Assembly (NCBI RefSeq): GCF_000372725.1
Contig: NW_005199363.1
Coordinates: forward strand, 64,501-128,500
DNA from: Emiliania huxleyi CCMP1516
Lineage: Eukaryota > Haptophyta > Isochrysidales > Noelaerhabdaceae
Reading direction: 5' to 3'
Length of the DNA stretch: 64,000 bases
In this document: in pieces, positions 1 through 11,163 of the stretch
How positions within the stretch are numbered: the first letter of the stretch is position 1
Layout of the letters: every line of letters starts with the position of its first letter
Translations under genes and position numbers: made by a program
Notes under the pieces: model-generated
Databases searched by the model: none
Seen by the model: only the letters and a program-made list of their open reading frames with translations
Told to the model about the DNA's origin: nothing

Positions 1-1046
1 GCAACGTCAAGGGGCCGATCCGCGAGGGTGCGCGACACTCCTCCCTCCCCCACGCGACGGCCGGCCTGCAGCGCCGCCACGCTCTTCCCCCTCCCTGGCT
101 CCAACCGCGCCTCGCCCCCTCCCCTCCGGCCAACCTCCCACCGCCGCCCCCTCTCCTCCCCCTCTGCGCCACCACCCTTGCCCATCTACTCCCCCCCCCC
201 CTTCCCACACTGCCGCCGCACGCACCTCCTATCCTCCACCCCCCACATTCACCACTTCAGGCGACATCCTCATGCTGCTCGAGTGGGAGCGCGAGGCGAG
301 GAGGCTGCGCTAGAGCGGCGCCTGCGGGGGAGGGCTGGACACCGGGCGAGGAGGCTGCGCTGCTCTCGACATTTGGGCCGCGGAGCCAAGGAGGGGGCTT
401 TTGGGCAAGGGCTGGCGGGGGCGTGTGTGTGTGGGGTCCCGCGGCGCTGCCTGGAGAGAGGGTGCGCTCGCCGATCCGACTTCTCCTCTCCTCTACTTGC
501 TTCCCGGGTCACACGTCATTGTGGCGTCGCCGCCGCGTGTTCGGGTCTTGCCAAAACCAAAAACACGATAAAGCATGAGAGGACCTTGAATGAGAGTCGT
601 AGGTAGAGCCGCTCACTGGCGGCGCGTGCGAGTGAGCGCGCGGCCACAGCCCACACGGCGACAGCGGCGAGCGGGGTCCACACAGAGACACACTCACAGA
701 CAGACGTCTCAGACCACCCCACAGTTCACAGCGGCGCGGTGTGTTCCGTCACCGCCCCGCCCGGACACCGATGGGACATGCACGCCTGACATGCGCCCCA
801 AGACCCCCCCCGTCGCAAGGCGTGCGGAACAGGTGAACACGTCCCCCCACACGCCCCGCGGCCGCGAGACAGTCTGACGAGAGAGAGACATCGAGTCGGT
901 TTCGATTCATGCACATGCACGTGTCGCGGCGCCGGTGCTGTGCCGCCTGGAAGAGCCAGATACGAGAGCGTCCTCACCACCCCCAGCCGCCTGCCGCCCG
1001 AGGCCAGGCCAGAGCGCACTCTGCTGCGGACTGCCACTCGCGCAGC
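1..1046. other. No gene recognised; low-complexity GC-rich flank
   Basis: I see no conserved protein in any frame. The first 250 bases are C-rich on the plus strand with many CCCCTCC-type runs. The frames here look like chance open reading in GC-rich DNA. The stretch lies just downstream of the minus-strand MYND gene and should contain its 3' UTR. Confidence 0.5.
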
Positions 1047-4000
1047 TCAGACGCAGCAAGTGTGGTACTCTGGGCCGCCAAAGTCGGCGGGCGGCGGCGC
1101 GCCGATCATCCGCACCGCATGGCACTTCTTGTGCTCGGCGTCGCCCCGCCGCGCGCAAGCGGCGGAGCAGTAGCAGGCGAGGCGGCAGTAGCGGCAGCGG
1201 CGGAGAAGCCCCGGCTTGTCTCGCACAGTGGCGGGCTGCAGCGAGCCCGCCTTGCCGCAGCTGTCGCAGCGAAGGACAGGGTGGTCAGCCGCGCCGCCGC
1301 CGCCCCGCGGAACGCCGCCGCCGCGCCGCCGCCAGATGGTGAGGTCCTATCTCCACGCCGCGGCGGTGACACAAGCTCTCGCTTGGCGAGGGCAGGGGTG
1401 AAGCGGCAGTGTGCTGCCTCGGCCGTGTCGCCCCAGCAGGGGAGGGGGAGCCTCCTATTGGGCGCAAAGGGGAGGCGTCGTCTGGACGTGTCCAAGATCC
1501 GGACGTGTCCAAGGACGTGTCCCAGCAGGGGGAGGGGCGTGGAGGGGCGTGGCGCCGGGTCAGCTCCCACCCCTCGGCGAGCGCAGCCTCGAAGGCCGCG
1601 CTGCCTACAGCAGCGCCGCAGCGGGGTGTGGGCGTGTCGCTGAAAGAGCGCGGCGACTCCTCCTGGCGGGGGGCTGCCCGTGTCGCCCAACCACTCGCCC
1701 ACGTGCACCACCGTGTCGCCGCAGAAAGCGGCGAGGCACTCTGCCGCCATCGGCGCCCGAGGAGGAGGGTAGCACAGCAGCAGGGCGTGCCGCCTGCGGG
1801 ACGCGTCGGCGGACGTGTCGTGGACGTGTCGTGGACGAGTGTCGTGGGCGTGTCAGTGGACGTGTCGTGGGCGTGTCAGTGGACGTGTGGCGTGACAGTG
1901 GGCGTGTCGTGGACGTGTCGTGGGCGTGTCGTGGACGTGCCGTGGGCGTGCCGTGGGCGTGCCGTGGGCGTGTCGTGGACGTGTCGTGGACGAGTGTCGT
2001 GGGCGTGTCGTGGGCGTGTCGTGGGCGGGTGGCAGCGGGCGAGGCGCCGGAAGCGTCGGCTCGCCAGCAGAGCGCTCGAGCCGCGCTGCACCGGACCCCA
2101 CGGCGGGCACTCGCCTGGAGGCGGGCGGGCGGAGGGGTGAAGAAACGCTCGTCTCAAGGGGCGCACCAAACGGCGGGCGCTCTCGCCATGGAACGTGTTG
2201 CCGCTCTCGCCGCCCTTGCCGCCCTTGCCGCCCGCCTCCGTCGGCGCGCTGTCGAAACACTCGACAGCCACGCCTCGCCTGTTCACGGCGAGAGCTGTGA
2301 AGAGGCGCCGACCACAGACCAGCGACTTCACCGCTCCGCCGCGCCGGCGGAGCAGCGCGGCCCAGTAGCCCACCCCGCCCCCCATCTCCACGACAGGCAG
2401 CCCGAGCTCACTCACCGCGGCCAGCGCCTCCGCCGACGGCACTGCAAACGCGAGCAACCTACAGCGGGGCGTGCGGCGCGGCTGAGCCGCCCCTGCCGCC
2501 ACGAAGCGCGGCTGCGGCGGCAGAGGGCACCAGCAGGGCCACTCTCGCTCCCCCCTCCTCCAGCGCCGCACGAGCGGCGGCGCGGGCGGCTCCTTGTCCC
2601 TCGCCGCGCGGCCGGCCGGCCTGGCCTTTGCATACTGTGCCGCGGAGGCGAGGCCGCCGCCGTGCAGCAGCGTCGCCGCCTCTGCCCAGCGCAGCCTCCA
2701 GAGCTCGTAGAGCGGGTTGGGCGCCGCAGGCTTTGCGGCCGAAGAGAGCGAGGCAGCGAGCAATGCGACGTGGGCCGCCACCGCGCGTCCCGTCCACCCG
2801 CCCCCCGCGGCCCACGCCTCAGCGTTGCTGAAGGTGCCTACGCCGACACTCGATGCCACCCCTCACCCCTCACCGGGGCGTGGCGCGCAAGTGCACCGCG
2901 TCGGAGGGAGAGGCGCCGCCACCGTCGGCAGCTGCGGCGCGGGAGGAGGAGGCGCGGGAGGCGGAGACGGCTCCCTCGGTGGCGGCGCGCACGAAGCCGG
3001 CCGGGTGCGAGGCTGCGAAGAAGGAGGCGGGGTCGAGCAGCCTAGGCGGGGCATGGCAGCGTCCGGGACGTGTCCACGGCATCTCCTGAAGCAGTTCGGG
3101 GGGGGAGGGGGCCCGACGCAGCCGCCGAGGCGCGCGGCCGGCTCACTGGCGCCGCTTCCGTCGCGGGTGAGCTCAGCGTACAGCGCGCCAAAGTAAAAGT
3201 CGTCCACCGCCAGCACCGCCGTCAGCTTCGCCCGCCCACTGAGCGCGCTGTCGGCGGCGAGGTCCGGGGCGAGCGCCTGGCCGACAAGTCGTGGACGTGT
3301 CATCACGGGACACGTCCAGGGCGCGTCCACGAGCCTGTGGTGGTGTGGTGGTGAGGTCCGGGCGAGGCGCCTTGCCGAGCGACGAGCGAAGAGCTCCTCT
3401 CCTCGCCTCTTCCTCCTCTCCTCTCCCCTCTTCCTCTCCTCTCCCCTCCGCTCCTCGCCTCTCCTCTCGTCTCCTCTTCCTCCCCTCCTCTCTCCTCTCC
3501 TCTCCTCTTGGTCCGGGACGGGGGGCGCCTGGCCGATCGAAGAGACAGCCTGCACAGCGTCGGGAAGCAGCTGGCGAGCAGCCAGCAGCGGCCCTGCCGG
3601 CGCGGCGGCGGCGGCGGCAGCGGAGGCGCCCACGCCGCACGTCGCCTTGAACTCGTCAAGCGCGGCGGCAGCCTCGGCGGTGGCGCCGCGCAGCGCCGCG
3701 CAACGAATCGCGACGAGCGCGTCGAGCAGCGCCGCAAGGCTGCGCTCGCCTCCCCTGTCGAAGGAGCCGATGCAGTTGGAGGAGCCGTTGCCGTTGGCGG
3801 TGCCGTTGCCGCCGCTACCGCTGTCGCCGTCGCCCTCGCCGCCGCCGCCGCCGTCGTCGTCGCCGCCGCTTCCGCCCCCCTCGCCCGCAGCGACGCCGTT
3901 GTAGCCCGTCGCCACGGCCTCGATCAGCTTGCCCATCCTTCGCTGCCGCTCGCTCACGGAGAGGGCCTCTGCAGCCGCCCCTCCGCCGCCGCCCGCCGCG

Positions 4001-6016
4001 CCGTTCTTCCGCGCCCCACCCGCCGCCTTGGGAGAGTGCGCGGGCACGGCGCGCGCGACACCGCGCGTGGGCGACTTGAGCGGCAGAGGCTGGGCCGGCT
4101 CCTTTGAGGGGGGGGGGGGGGGGGCAGAGAGTGCTGCGGGTGCGATCTCGGCTGTGATCTCGCGCTGATGTCGGCTCGCCTCTTCGCCCGAGGGAGTCAC
4201 GATCGGGTAGAGCGGGCCCTCCTTGCCGCAACTCCTGCCCGCGGCCCGCCGCTCCATCGCAGTGAGCGGCACGGTGCCGCGGGCGGGCGAGATGCCGACC
4301 CTCCGTGGCACGTACTCCGCCACCGTCACCTGGCGAAGGAGGCGGATCAACACTACTCAGCACTACTCAACTCCTCCGGCACATCCGCCGAGGCCGGAGG
4401 CCGGAGGCAGGCTGGAGGGTCGGTCCCGCAAGCTGAGGCGGCCCGGGCATGGCGTGGCCACATCGAAGCGGCGCGCGGAGTACTCTCGGCCGTTCTCGGC
4501 CGATCTCGCTCCGATCTCCCGCCCCGAGATCTCCCGCCCCTCGCCTGCTCGTTGAAGGTGAGGCGCGGCGTGCGAGCAGAGCCTGGCGTGCTGCCTCCCG
4601 ACTCGACCGACAGCCGGCGCTTCTTTGCCTGACGGGACATGTGGAGGGACGTGCCGTGGACGTGTCGTGGACATGCCTCCCCCTCGACCGACGGCCGGCG
4701 CTTCTACGCCTTGCGGTTGAGCTCGGCTAGATCTCGGCTGCATCTCGGCTAGATCTCGGCTGCATCTCGGCTGCATCTCGGCTGCACCTCGGCTGCATCT
4801 CGGCTGCATCTCGGCTACAGGCCGAGATCATTCAGCCACCTCTCTCTCCCGGTTGAGCTCGGCGGCGCGGCGTGCGAACGGGCTCTCCCCGCCCTCCCAC
4901 TCCTCCTCCTCCTCCTCCTCCTCCTCCTCCTCCTCCTCCTCCTCCTCCCCGTACAGCGAGAAGCCCCACGGCAGGTCGCCTGCGCGGGGCGGGGCGCCGT
5001 GTCGTGTCAGCGTCGTGGCGCGTCTCTCTCTCCACGCCCTCCGCCGCAAGCACTGCAGCGGACGCACCGAGCGACTCGAGCCCTCCCTGCAGTCCCCCCT
5101 CCCGCGCGAGTGCGAGCAGCTGCTGCAGCCTCGCCTCCTCATCCGCCTGTTCACAGCAACTCCGCCGTGAGCTGTGAAGACAGCAGCAGGCTGCAGCCTC
5201 GCCTCCTTATCCGCCTCATCCTCCTCCCCGCTCCCCGCCTCACTCCCATCCTCCTCCTCGCCCTCCTCCTCACTCTCCTCCTCCCCGCTCTCCTCCTCGC
5301 CCTCCTCGTAGCTCTCATCGTCCTCCTCGCTCTCCTCCTCCGCCTCCTCCGCCTCCGCCTCCGCCGCCGCCTCCTCCTCCGCCTCCTCCTCCCCGCTCCC
5401 GCTCTCCTCGCGCGCGTCGCTCTCCTCCTCCTCCGCCTCCTCCTCCCCTCCCTCCTCCGAGCCGTCCGACTCGTCCGAGCCCGCCTCGGCCTCCTCCCAC
5501 TCGTCGAGCGCCTGTCGTTAAAGCGCACGCAAAGCTCTCACACACACAGGGCTCCCTCGAGGCGTGCCCTCTCCCGCCGCCGGCGCCGCAAGCGCGTCGC
5601 GGACGGCAGCGGCTGGCCGGCTGCACGCCGCTGCCGCGCGGCTGCGCCGCCGGTAGCCGACGAGGTGCACCTACCGACGGATCAGCCGGATGAGAGCAGG
5701 TCTGTCGATGCAGGCGGCGGCGGCTCTCTCCGGTCGGTGGGCTGGGGCCGCCGCGCGCCTCAACGCCACCGCGGGCGGCGCCGCTCATTTCGCACGCGAC
5801 GCAGGCGTCGCTCGGCACGATCAGGTCGAGCTTGGCTTGTGGCCGTGCACGCGTCAGGCTGCAGAGGAGCGCGGGGTTCCCGCTGCCGCCGCTTCGCACG
5901 TAGAGGCGCACGACGAAATCGCCGGTTTTCGGCGCGACGGCGACGACCTGGGTTAGGCGAAAGGCACAGTCGGCGAAGTTGCCCTCGCCGTCGCGAAGCA
6001 CGTAGCCCACGAACAT
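1047..6016 (-). CDS. Multi-exon SAM-methyltransferase-like protein with C-terminal MYND zinc finger
   Basis: I reconstruct 17 exons, about 1,017 codons: 6016-5780, 5511-5215, 5146-5020, 4979-4863, 4726-4710, 4628-4545, 4329-4180, 4101-3529, 3276-3134, 3041-2887, 2837-2345, 2278-2187, 2114-2048, 1793-1678, 1604-1556, 1454-1418, 1346-1047. The N-terminal third has a very acidic Glu-rich tract and a KKRRLSVES basic patch. The exon ending at 2345 reads VVEMGGGVGYWAALLRRRG, a motif-I-like SAM loop. Later exons give FDSAPTE, NTFHGECPPW, ALLLCYPPP and GDTVVHVGEWLGDTG, as in an algal/fungal methyltransferase-like family. The last exon is a MYND finger (CDSCG, CRYC, CYCSAAC, HKKC). Nearly all fitted introns are GC-AG. 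The 4863 junction is ambiguous, and an upstream exon is possible. Substrate unknown; a nuclear or protein-binding role is inference from MYND and the acidic tract. Confidence 0.72.
1805..2036. repeat. Intronic minisatellite, GACGTGTCGTGG/GGCGTGTCGTGG
   Basis: About twenty degenerate copies of GWSGTGTCGTG fill the GC-AG intron 2047-1794 of the methyltransferase/MYND gene. The same motif occurs in other introns of this gene (near 1484-1525, 3288-3330 and 4640-4675) and in the intron of the PSTK gene (11521-11560), so it is shared between introns of different genes. Confidence 0.9.
3391..3515. repeat. Polypyrimidine tract (TCCTCTCC)n inside an intron
   Basis: Over 120 bases of almost pure C/T on the plus strand lie in the GC-AG intron 3528-3277. 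A tract of this kind could form triplex (H-DNA). It reads as RREERR-type peptide on the minus strand, but the flanking reading frames join cleanly without it. Confidence 0.85.
4730..4825. repeat. Intronic minisatellite, ATCTCGGCTGC
   Basis: About nine copies of an 11-12 nt unit (CTCGGCTGCAT / CTCGGCTAGAT) lie between two copies of the 13 nt CCGAGCTCAACCG (minus-strand sense, 4862-4850 and 4726-4714). Relatives of this CCGAGAT motif occur in introns of the DUF218, ferredoxin/FNR and PCID2 genes. Confidence 0.9.
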
Positions 6017-6494
6017 CGCCTCGACTGGCCGCGAGGCGGCAGAGCGCTGCAAGAAATTGCGCGCGCATCGCAGACCAACGTGCCTCGATTCGAGCTATTT
6101 GCTCGGGCGGAGCGTCGGATTCCTACGGGCCCCGCTAGGTTTTTTCGCTATCCCGTAGCCTCTCGGTGCCTTCAGGCAGAGAGAGAGGAGAGAGGGTGGA
6201 GCTTGATGACCAGTAGACCAGCCCCTGCCCTGGCTGGCGAGGCACTCCCACGCCTCACGGGGTTCCCCCTTGCCGGGGGGGCGAGGGAACTCGCGAGCCT
6301 TGGCGAGCAGCGCTCAGCTGTTCCCACAGCAGGCTGGAAGTACCTCGCCAGACCCTGCCTGTTCATTGTTTTTATGGAGAAGAAGGCTGCGCGTGTTCAC
6401 ACTTGTCGCGTTCACCCACGGACGCCTCGTTTGGTCAAGCGCGGCTTCCGCCGAGGATTAGCCGTTTGGGGGGGCCACACCGGTTTGAAACGCG
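6017..6494. promoter_or_regulatory. Divergent intergenic region (presumed bidirectional promoter)
   Basis: This 478-bp gap separates the minus-strand MYND gene from the plus-strand PX-PH gene, so both upstream regions must lie here if the starts are right. No convincing TATA box was seen. This is inference from gene orientation only. Confidence 0.35.
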
Positions 6495-8406
6495 ATGCAC
6501 CCGCGGCCCGCAGAGGGGGTGGAGCCGCGCGGCAGGGAGCAGTCCACCTTCGCCTCGGACGCGACCGCCGACGTCGGCGCTGCCGTCCAGTGCACTGAGG
6601 TCGGGCAAGACGGGCACGGCAGGGTGTGTCTGCGCCTGACTCCCCCCTCCCTGGATTGAGGCCACTGCGTATGCTCGCGCGCGGCGTGCCCTCACCTCCT
6701 GCGCCTGCTCCCTCCCGCGCGCTCGCCAGACCGTCACCTTCTTCGTCTTCGAAGTCTACAAGGGCGCTGCCAGTTGGTGCGTCCGGCGGCGCTACTCTGA
6801 CTTCAACGCGCTCTGGCTCAAACTGTGCGAGGCGTACGGGCGGCAGAACGTGCCGATCCTGCCGCCCAAGCAGCTCGTCAAGAATGAGAGCGAAGAGTTC
6901 CTCGAGAAGCGCTCCCACCTCCTCGCCCATTTCCTGTACGAGCTGCTCGAGGACCGCGCCGTCTGCAGGAGCCTCACGCGCCTCCGCCTCGCTCCCGCAC
7001 CCCTTTTGCCCGTCCCCACCTCGCCCCTCCCTCTCCGCCCGCAGCTCGCCCGAGGTTTGCGCCTTCCTAGAGTGCGAGGCGGGCGCGCACCTCGCCGCCT
7101 CGAACGCTGGCATCGCCACCTGCGCCGCCATTCTGCTCGGAGAGCTCCACGCCGAGGAGGGCCAGCGCTCCGCCCTCGAGGACGAGCTGGCCGCCGCGGT
7201 CTCGGCCGCGCGCGCTGCAAAGGCGACGCCCTCGCCACCGCTGCCCTCACCGCCGCCATTCCCTCCGCACCGCCCCTCTCTCGCGCTACTCTCACTGTCT
7301 GTTGTCGCCGCTCAGGCTGAGGCATGCCGCGCCAAGCTCGAGATCCGAGCCGAGGCGGCTCGCGCCGAGGCGGCGCGTCGGCAGGTGCTAGCGTTGCTCT
7401 GGCGGAAGCGCGGCGAACGGCTGCAGCGGAACGCCCTGCGCATGTGGCGCGCCGGCGCGGGCGGCTGGGAGGCTGGGCTGGCGCCGGGCCCAACTCCAGC
7501 GCGGCCTGCTGCCGAGGGGCGGCGGGAGGGCGCCGCGGTGGCTGCGCCCGGTGGTGTCGTGCCGTACCGCGGCTCCTCGCTCGACGAGGCGCTTGGAGGG
7601 GACGGCTTCGAGCGGAGCGGCCGCAGCAGCGGCCGCGAGAGCGGCCGGTCGAGCTTTGTTGCGCGACCGAGCGTCGCAGAGGCTGCCGGGGAGGAGCTGG
7701 TGATGGCTGGCTCCCTCCTCAAGCAGGGCGCCTCACGTGGGCCCCTCGGCAGCCGCAACTACAAGCGGCGCCATTTTGAGCTCGTGAGCGTCGCCGCCAC
7801 CGGCCTCGCGCCAGTCGGCACCTGCCTTGTCTATTACGACGACCTCTCTAAGGCGGCGCTCAAGGGCGCTCATCAATCCCGCTGGAGGGAGCGGCGTGCG
7901 GCAAGACCGTGACCCGTGCGATGAGCCCGTCATAGGCATCATCCCGCTGGACGGAGCCTCGCTCTCCCGCGAGCGCGAGGCGGACGGGCGGGACGTGATT
8001 CGGCTGACGACGCCGGCCCGCCGGCTGTCGTGGCTAACGGGCCGGGGCGCAGCCAAGCCGCTGGCGGCAGAGGCGCGAGCTCGTCGCAGGCGCAGCCTCC
8101 GCGACGCGTCCGTGAGGTGTCCATGGCGGTGCCCCACAGGCAAGCATGAACCTAGTCGAGAGGGTGCAGTCGTGGGGCAAGCAGGCCTACCGGAACGCGC
8201 TCGCCGAGGGGCCGTTGCACGCGCCCGTCAACACGTGGCGCCTCGGCGCCGACACGGCCGTCGAGCTCGACGCGTGGGCCGAGGCGCTGCAGCGCTTCGC
8301 TGTCGCCACGCCACCCGCGGTCCTCACCGACCGCGGCATTCACGGCGCGGCGGCCAACGCGTTGCCGTCGCCCAACACGCCGATGAGCGACGAGGAGGCG
8401 TGCTGA
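6495..8406 (+). CDS. PX and PH domain phosphoinositide-binding protein
   Basis: Six exons are fitted (6495-6623, 6730-6968, 7045-7222, 7316-7865, 7936-8072, 8140-8406), giving about 499 aa. Residues ~35-125 form a PX domain: TVTFFVFEVYKGAASWCV, then RRYSDFNALW with the phosphoinositide-contact RRYSDF, LPPK, and the LEKRSHLLAHFL helix. An Ala/Arg-rich, probably coiled-coil segment follows. A C-terminal PH domain runs from AGSLLKQG through NYKRRHFELVS and LVYYDD to the closing helix ELDAWAEALQRF. PX and PH domains bind phosphoinositides, so membrane trafficking is likely; the exact role is unknown. Introns are one GT-AG, one GA-AG-like (6969-7044) and three GC-AG. In 7866-7935 the intron start copies the next exon start. 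Confidence 0.8.
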
Positions 8407-8563
8407 AGCGGGCGTGCGCCTCGGCAGAGCTCTCCACTCCGCTGCAGGGACGCATTCCTCGCAAGTGGATCGCGTTACAGCAAACCTCGCACCCGATAAA
8501 TCGATATAAATAAAAAATATCCACGCGCGAGACCTCGCGAGCCCCCCGCCCCCCGGGCCGTTG

Positions 8564-9992
8564 ATGGCCGCGAACCGCGTTTCTCTGCCGTTGTGCGGCG
8601 ACAGCGAGGAGTGCAGCGCAGTGCACAGAGAACATGCGGCAAACTCTGACGGAGGCGGCGGCGGCGGCGGCGGCAATGGCGACAACAACGCGAAACACAG
8701 GCAACGGAGCCGGAGGCCCGAGGACGCCACACAGGCTCGGAGCCGGAGGCCCGAGGACGCCCGAGCCACACAGGCTGAGGCGACGAGTCAGTACTGGGAG
8801 AGGAGGGCACAGGACATGGCGGAGCGGAGGCGCGCGGCGGCGGTGGCGGCGGCAGTCGGGGCGGAGGCAGGAGAGGCGGAGGCGGGAGGGTCGGTGGAGG
8901 TGGAGGTGGAGGCCGAAGCAGAGGTGACCTTTCGCGCAGAGCTCGGCCATGCAGAGGTGCGTGCGCTGAGCGGTTGTGAGGGCGCTGGAGGCGCTCGGCT
9001 CAACCCTCCCCGGCCCCTTGCTGCGCAGGCCGGAGAGTTGGTGGGACCAGGCGGGAGCAAGCTCAATGCACTGCGGGCAGAGGCGCGGTCTGCGAGCATC
9101 TCCCTCTCCCCAGCCTCGGCTGGGGAGTACCGCACCCTTCTCGTGCGCGGCCCGCGCGCGGCGGTGGAGAAGGCGGCGCGGCTGCTGCGCACGCGCCACC
9201 GGGCGACACAGCCGCCGCCGCCGCCGAGAGAGGCGCGCGGACACCTCATCAAGCCTTCTGCACGACGCGCGCGTAGGTGGTGGTCGAGGGTCCTCCCCGG
9301 CAGATAGGCTCGAGCGGCCGCGTCCCGCAGGCGCCGCCGCGGACGTTCTCCATCTTTCACGGGGCTCCAGCTCCTTCCTCGTGCGCCCCTTCCCTGCTGA
9401 GCAGCATCCTCGCAGATCAGCGGCGCGCGCGCGCCGCCGTCGCCGCCCGCGACCACGAATCCCGGCAGCAGCTCAGGCGCAGCAGCGAGGTGCCGCCATC
9501 GACGCTGCCCGACGCCAACACGGCTTGCCAGGGCTTGGCCTGCTCGGGCTGCGCACAGTGCGGAGCGAGCCCCCCCGGGCCGACAGCTGCGCGGCGCCCA
9601 GGCGTCGCTGGGGTAGGCGGCGGAGGCAGATTAGGCGGAGGCGGCGGAGGCGGAGGCGGAGGCGGCGGAGGCGGAGGCGGGACGAAGCGCAAGGTGAGCG
9701 GCGGCGGCGGCGGCGGCAAGCTGCCGCAGCTGTCCAAGTGCGGGCGGCTCCGGTGGACGGTGGCGGAGGTGGAGCAGCTCAAGAGGGGGGTGGGAAAGTA
9801 CGGGGAGGGTGGGTGGTTGGAAATCTTGAAGGGGTTAAGGTTAAATCGCCCCGGGAAAAAGGGGGGGCCTTCCCTTGCCGGCCAAAAAGCCCCAAAGGGC
9901 CCAGGGGACCAAGCCCCCCCCCCCCCCCCCCGCGCCGCCGCCAGGTCCACCTCAAGGACAAGTGGAGGAACCTGAGCTGTAAGCTCGTGTGA
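8564..9992 (+). CDS. Putative KH-domain / telobox-Myb protein (possibly two genes)
   Basis: From ATG 8564 the frame has Gly and Ala/Glu-rich sequence and then a KH-like core, split by a GT-AG intron (8960-9029): AELVTF-type strand, GELVGPGGSKLNALR (GxxG loop), then a strand and the helix AAVEKAARLLRTR. From about 9305 a second open stretch has a poly-Gly run and then RWTVAEVEQLKRGVGKYGEG, the start of a SANT/Myb repeat. After an apparent intron it ends with VHLKDKWRNL, nearly the VDLKDKWRN telobox of TRF-like telomere-binding proteins. The junction at 9835-9944 does not splice cleanly and is full of doubled homopolymers, so sequence error is suspected. Joining KH and Myb in one gene is inference. 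Confidence 0.5.
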
Positions 9993-10007
9993 CGAGGACC
10001 CAGAAAA

Positions 10008-10104
10008 AATATCCGAGCTCATATGGAGCTGACCACAGGGTTTGCGGCGATCACTGTCCTACCAGCGGGCACAGTGGGCCGCGGACACCCGTGAGAATGT
10101 CCTT
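10008..10104 (-). repeat. Inverted copy of the repeat at 17470-17563
   Basis: The segment from ATATCCGAG through GACACAGGG-like sequence and the GCGGACACCCGTGA end is the reverse complement, with few differences, of 17470-17563. It follows the Myb stop codon directly, so the Myb gene 3' end may lie in a dispersed repeat. Confidence 0.75.
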
Positions 10105-10331
10105 AAAGCACAAACAGCGCACAGGGGTGAAATTCTGAAAAACGTGCAGCACTTCTAGCCGACATCGACAAAAGTCACTCTCTAGCCCCGCGGCGAGCAG
10201 CCCCGCCGGAGGCGAAGAAAATTTTGCCATCTAGCGCTCTCTAACACACATTTTTGCACAAATCGACGCCTCCAAACAGGCTCAATAAGACTGGTCTTCT
10301 CACTGCAGCACGCCTCGAGCGAGTAATGCGT

Positions 10332-10660
10332 CTATAGGCCAATATAAAAGAGCTTCTCGCGCGCGCTCCTCAGCTGGCGGTCCGCAGGGCCGCCCGGGCC
10401 GGGCGAGAAGCGCAAGCCCGCCAGCCGCACCATGTGATTCACGATGATGAGCGTCTCGGCCTCGAGCAGCGTGTAGGAGCGAAGCTTGCCCTCGCACTCG
10501 CGTTGCTCGAGCCTGAGCCAATGCGCCTTGACCACGAGATAGCCCGCGGGGATGGTGTCAGTGTTGACGACCGTGTCCTCGGCCAGCGTGTACGCCTTCC
10601 CCTTGAGCACCGCCAGCCAGTAGAGCCCCTCGAGCGACTGCTCGCGCCGATCTGCGCGGC
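10332..10660 (-). CDS. Hypothetical protein fragment
   Basis: The open frame contains EGLYWLAVLKGKAYTLAED, then TIPAGYLVVKAHWLRLEQRE, then KLRSYTLLEAETLIIVNHMV. The hydrophobic/charged pattern looks like real coding sequence rather than GC-rich noise, but I do not recognise the family. No ATG is obvious at its left edge, so it may be an exon or a decayed gene. A following GC-rich tail ends at a stop at 10332. Confidence 0.3.
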
Positions 10661-11163
10661 GACAGCGGCCTGGACACGTCCGGCCAAGTCGGTTACGGGG
10701 AGGGCTACTACGAGGTCTTTGCGCGGGGGTGGTCGGGCGCCAGGCGCCCAGTCGATTGCCGCATAGTTCGTCGTAGTAGCCCTATCATAAACCTCGTATT
10801 CACACCTTGCACTTTGAAAAAAGAAATATCCGACCTTTGTCGAAGATCCAGAGGGTTTATCAGAGCATCACCCTACACGGTACGCTCCGGCTCCCCCGCG
10901 CTCTCCACGGCACGATCGTCACCTCTGCGTGTAGAGCCGCCGTAGCCGACCCAAAAGATTAAAGTCCAACACCGCACGCAGCCGTAGCCGCAGCCCCAAC
11001 TCTTGCCGCTCTTCCGTGTCGGGTTGTGACGAGGGGTGAGGGGACACGGATTGAAGATCCCTCACACCAAGATCGTGCAGGGCGGGGACACATGTCCCTA
11101 AATCCCATCTCGTCTCAGAGTTTGCCCGTTTTATATATTTATTTACGCCACTGATCGCCACGC
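10661..11163. other. No gene recognised
   Basis: AT-richer than its surroundings, with TTTATATATTTATTT just downstream of the PSTK stop codon. It probably includes the PSTK 3' UTR. No conserved frame was seen. Confidence 0.45.

Noticed and set aside
28-606. Long plus-strand open frame
   Set aside because: Pro/Arg/Ser-rich composition with no motif; typical chance frame in GC-rich DNA.
8112-8139. 28-nt GT-AG intron in the PX-PH gene
   Set aside because: Frame-consistent but too short; a GC-AG intron 8073-8139 of 67 nt also keeps the frame and matches the size of its neighbours.
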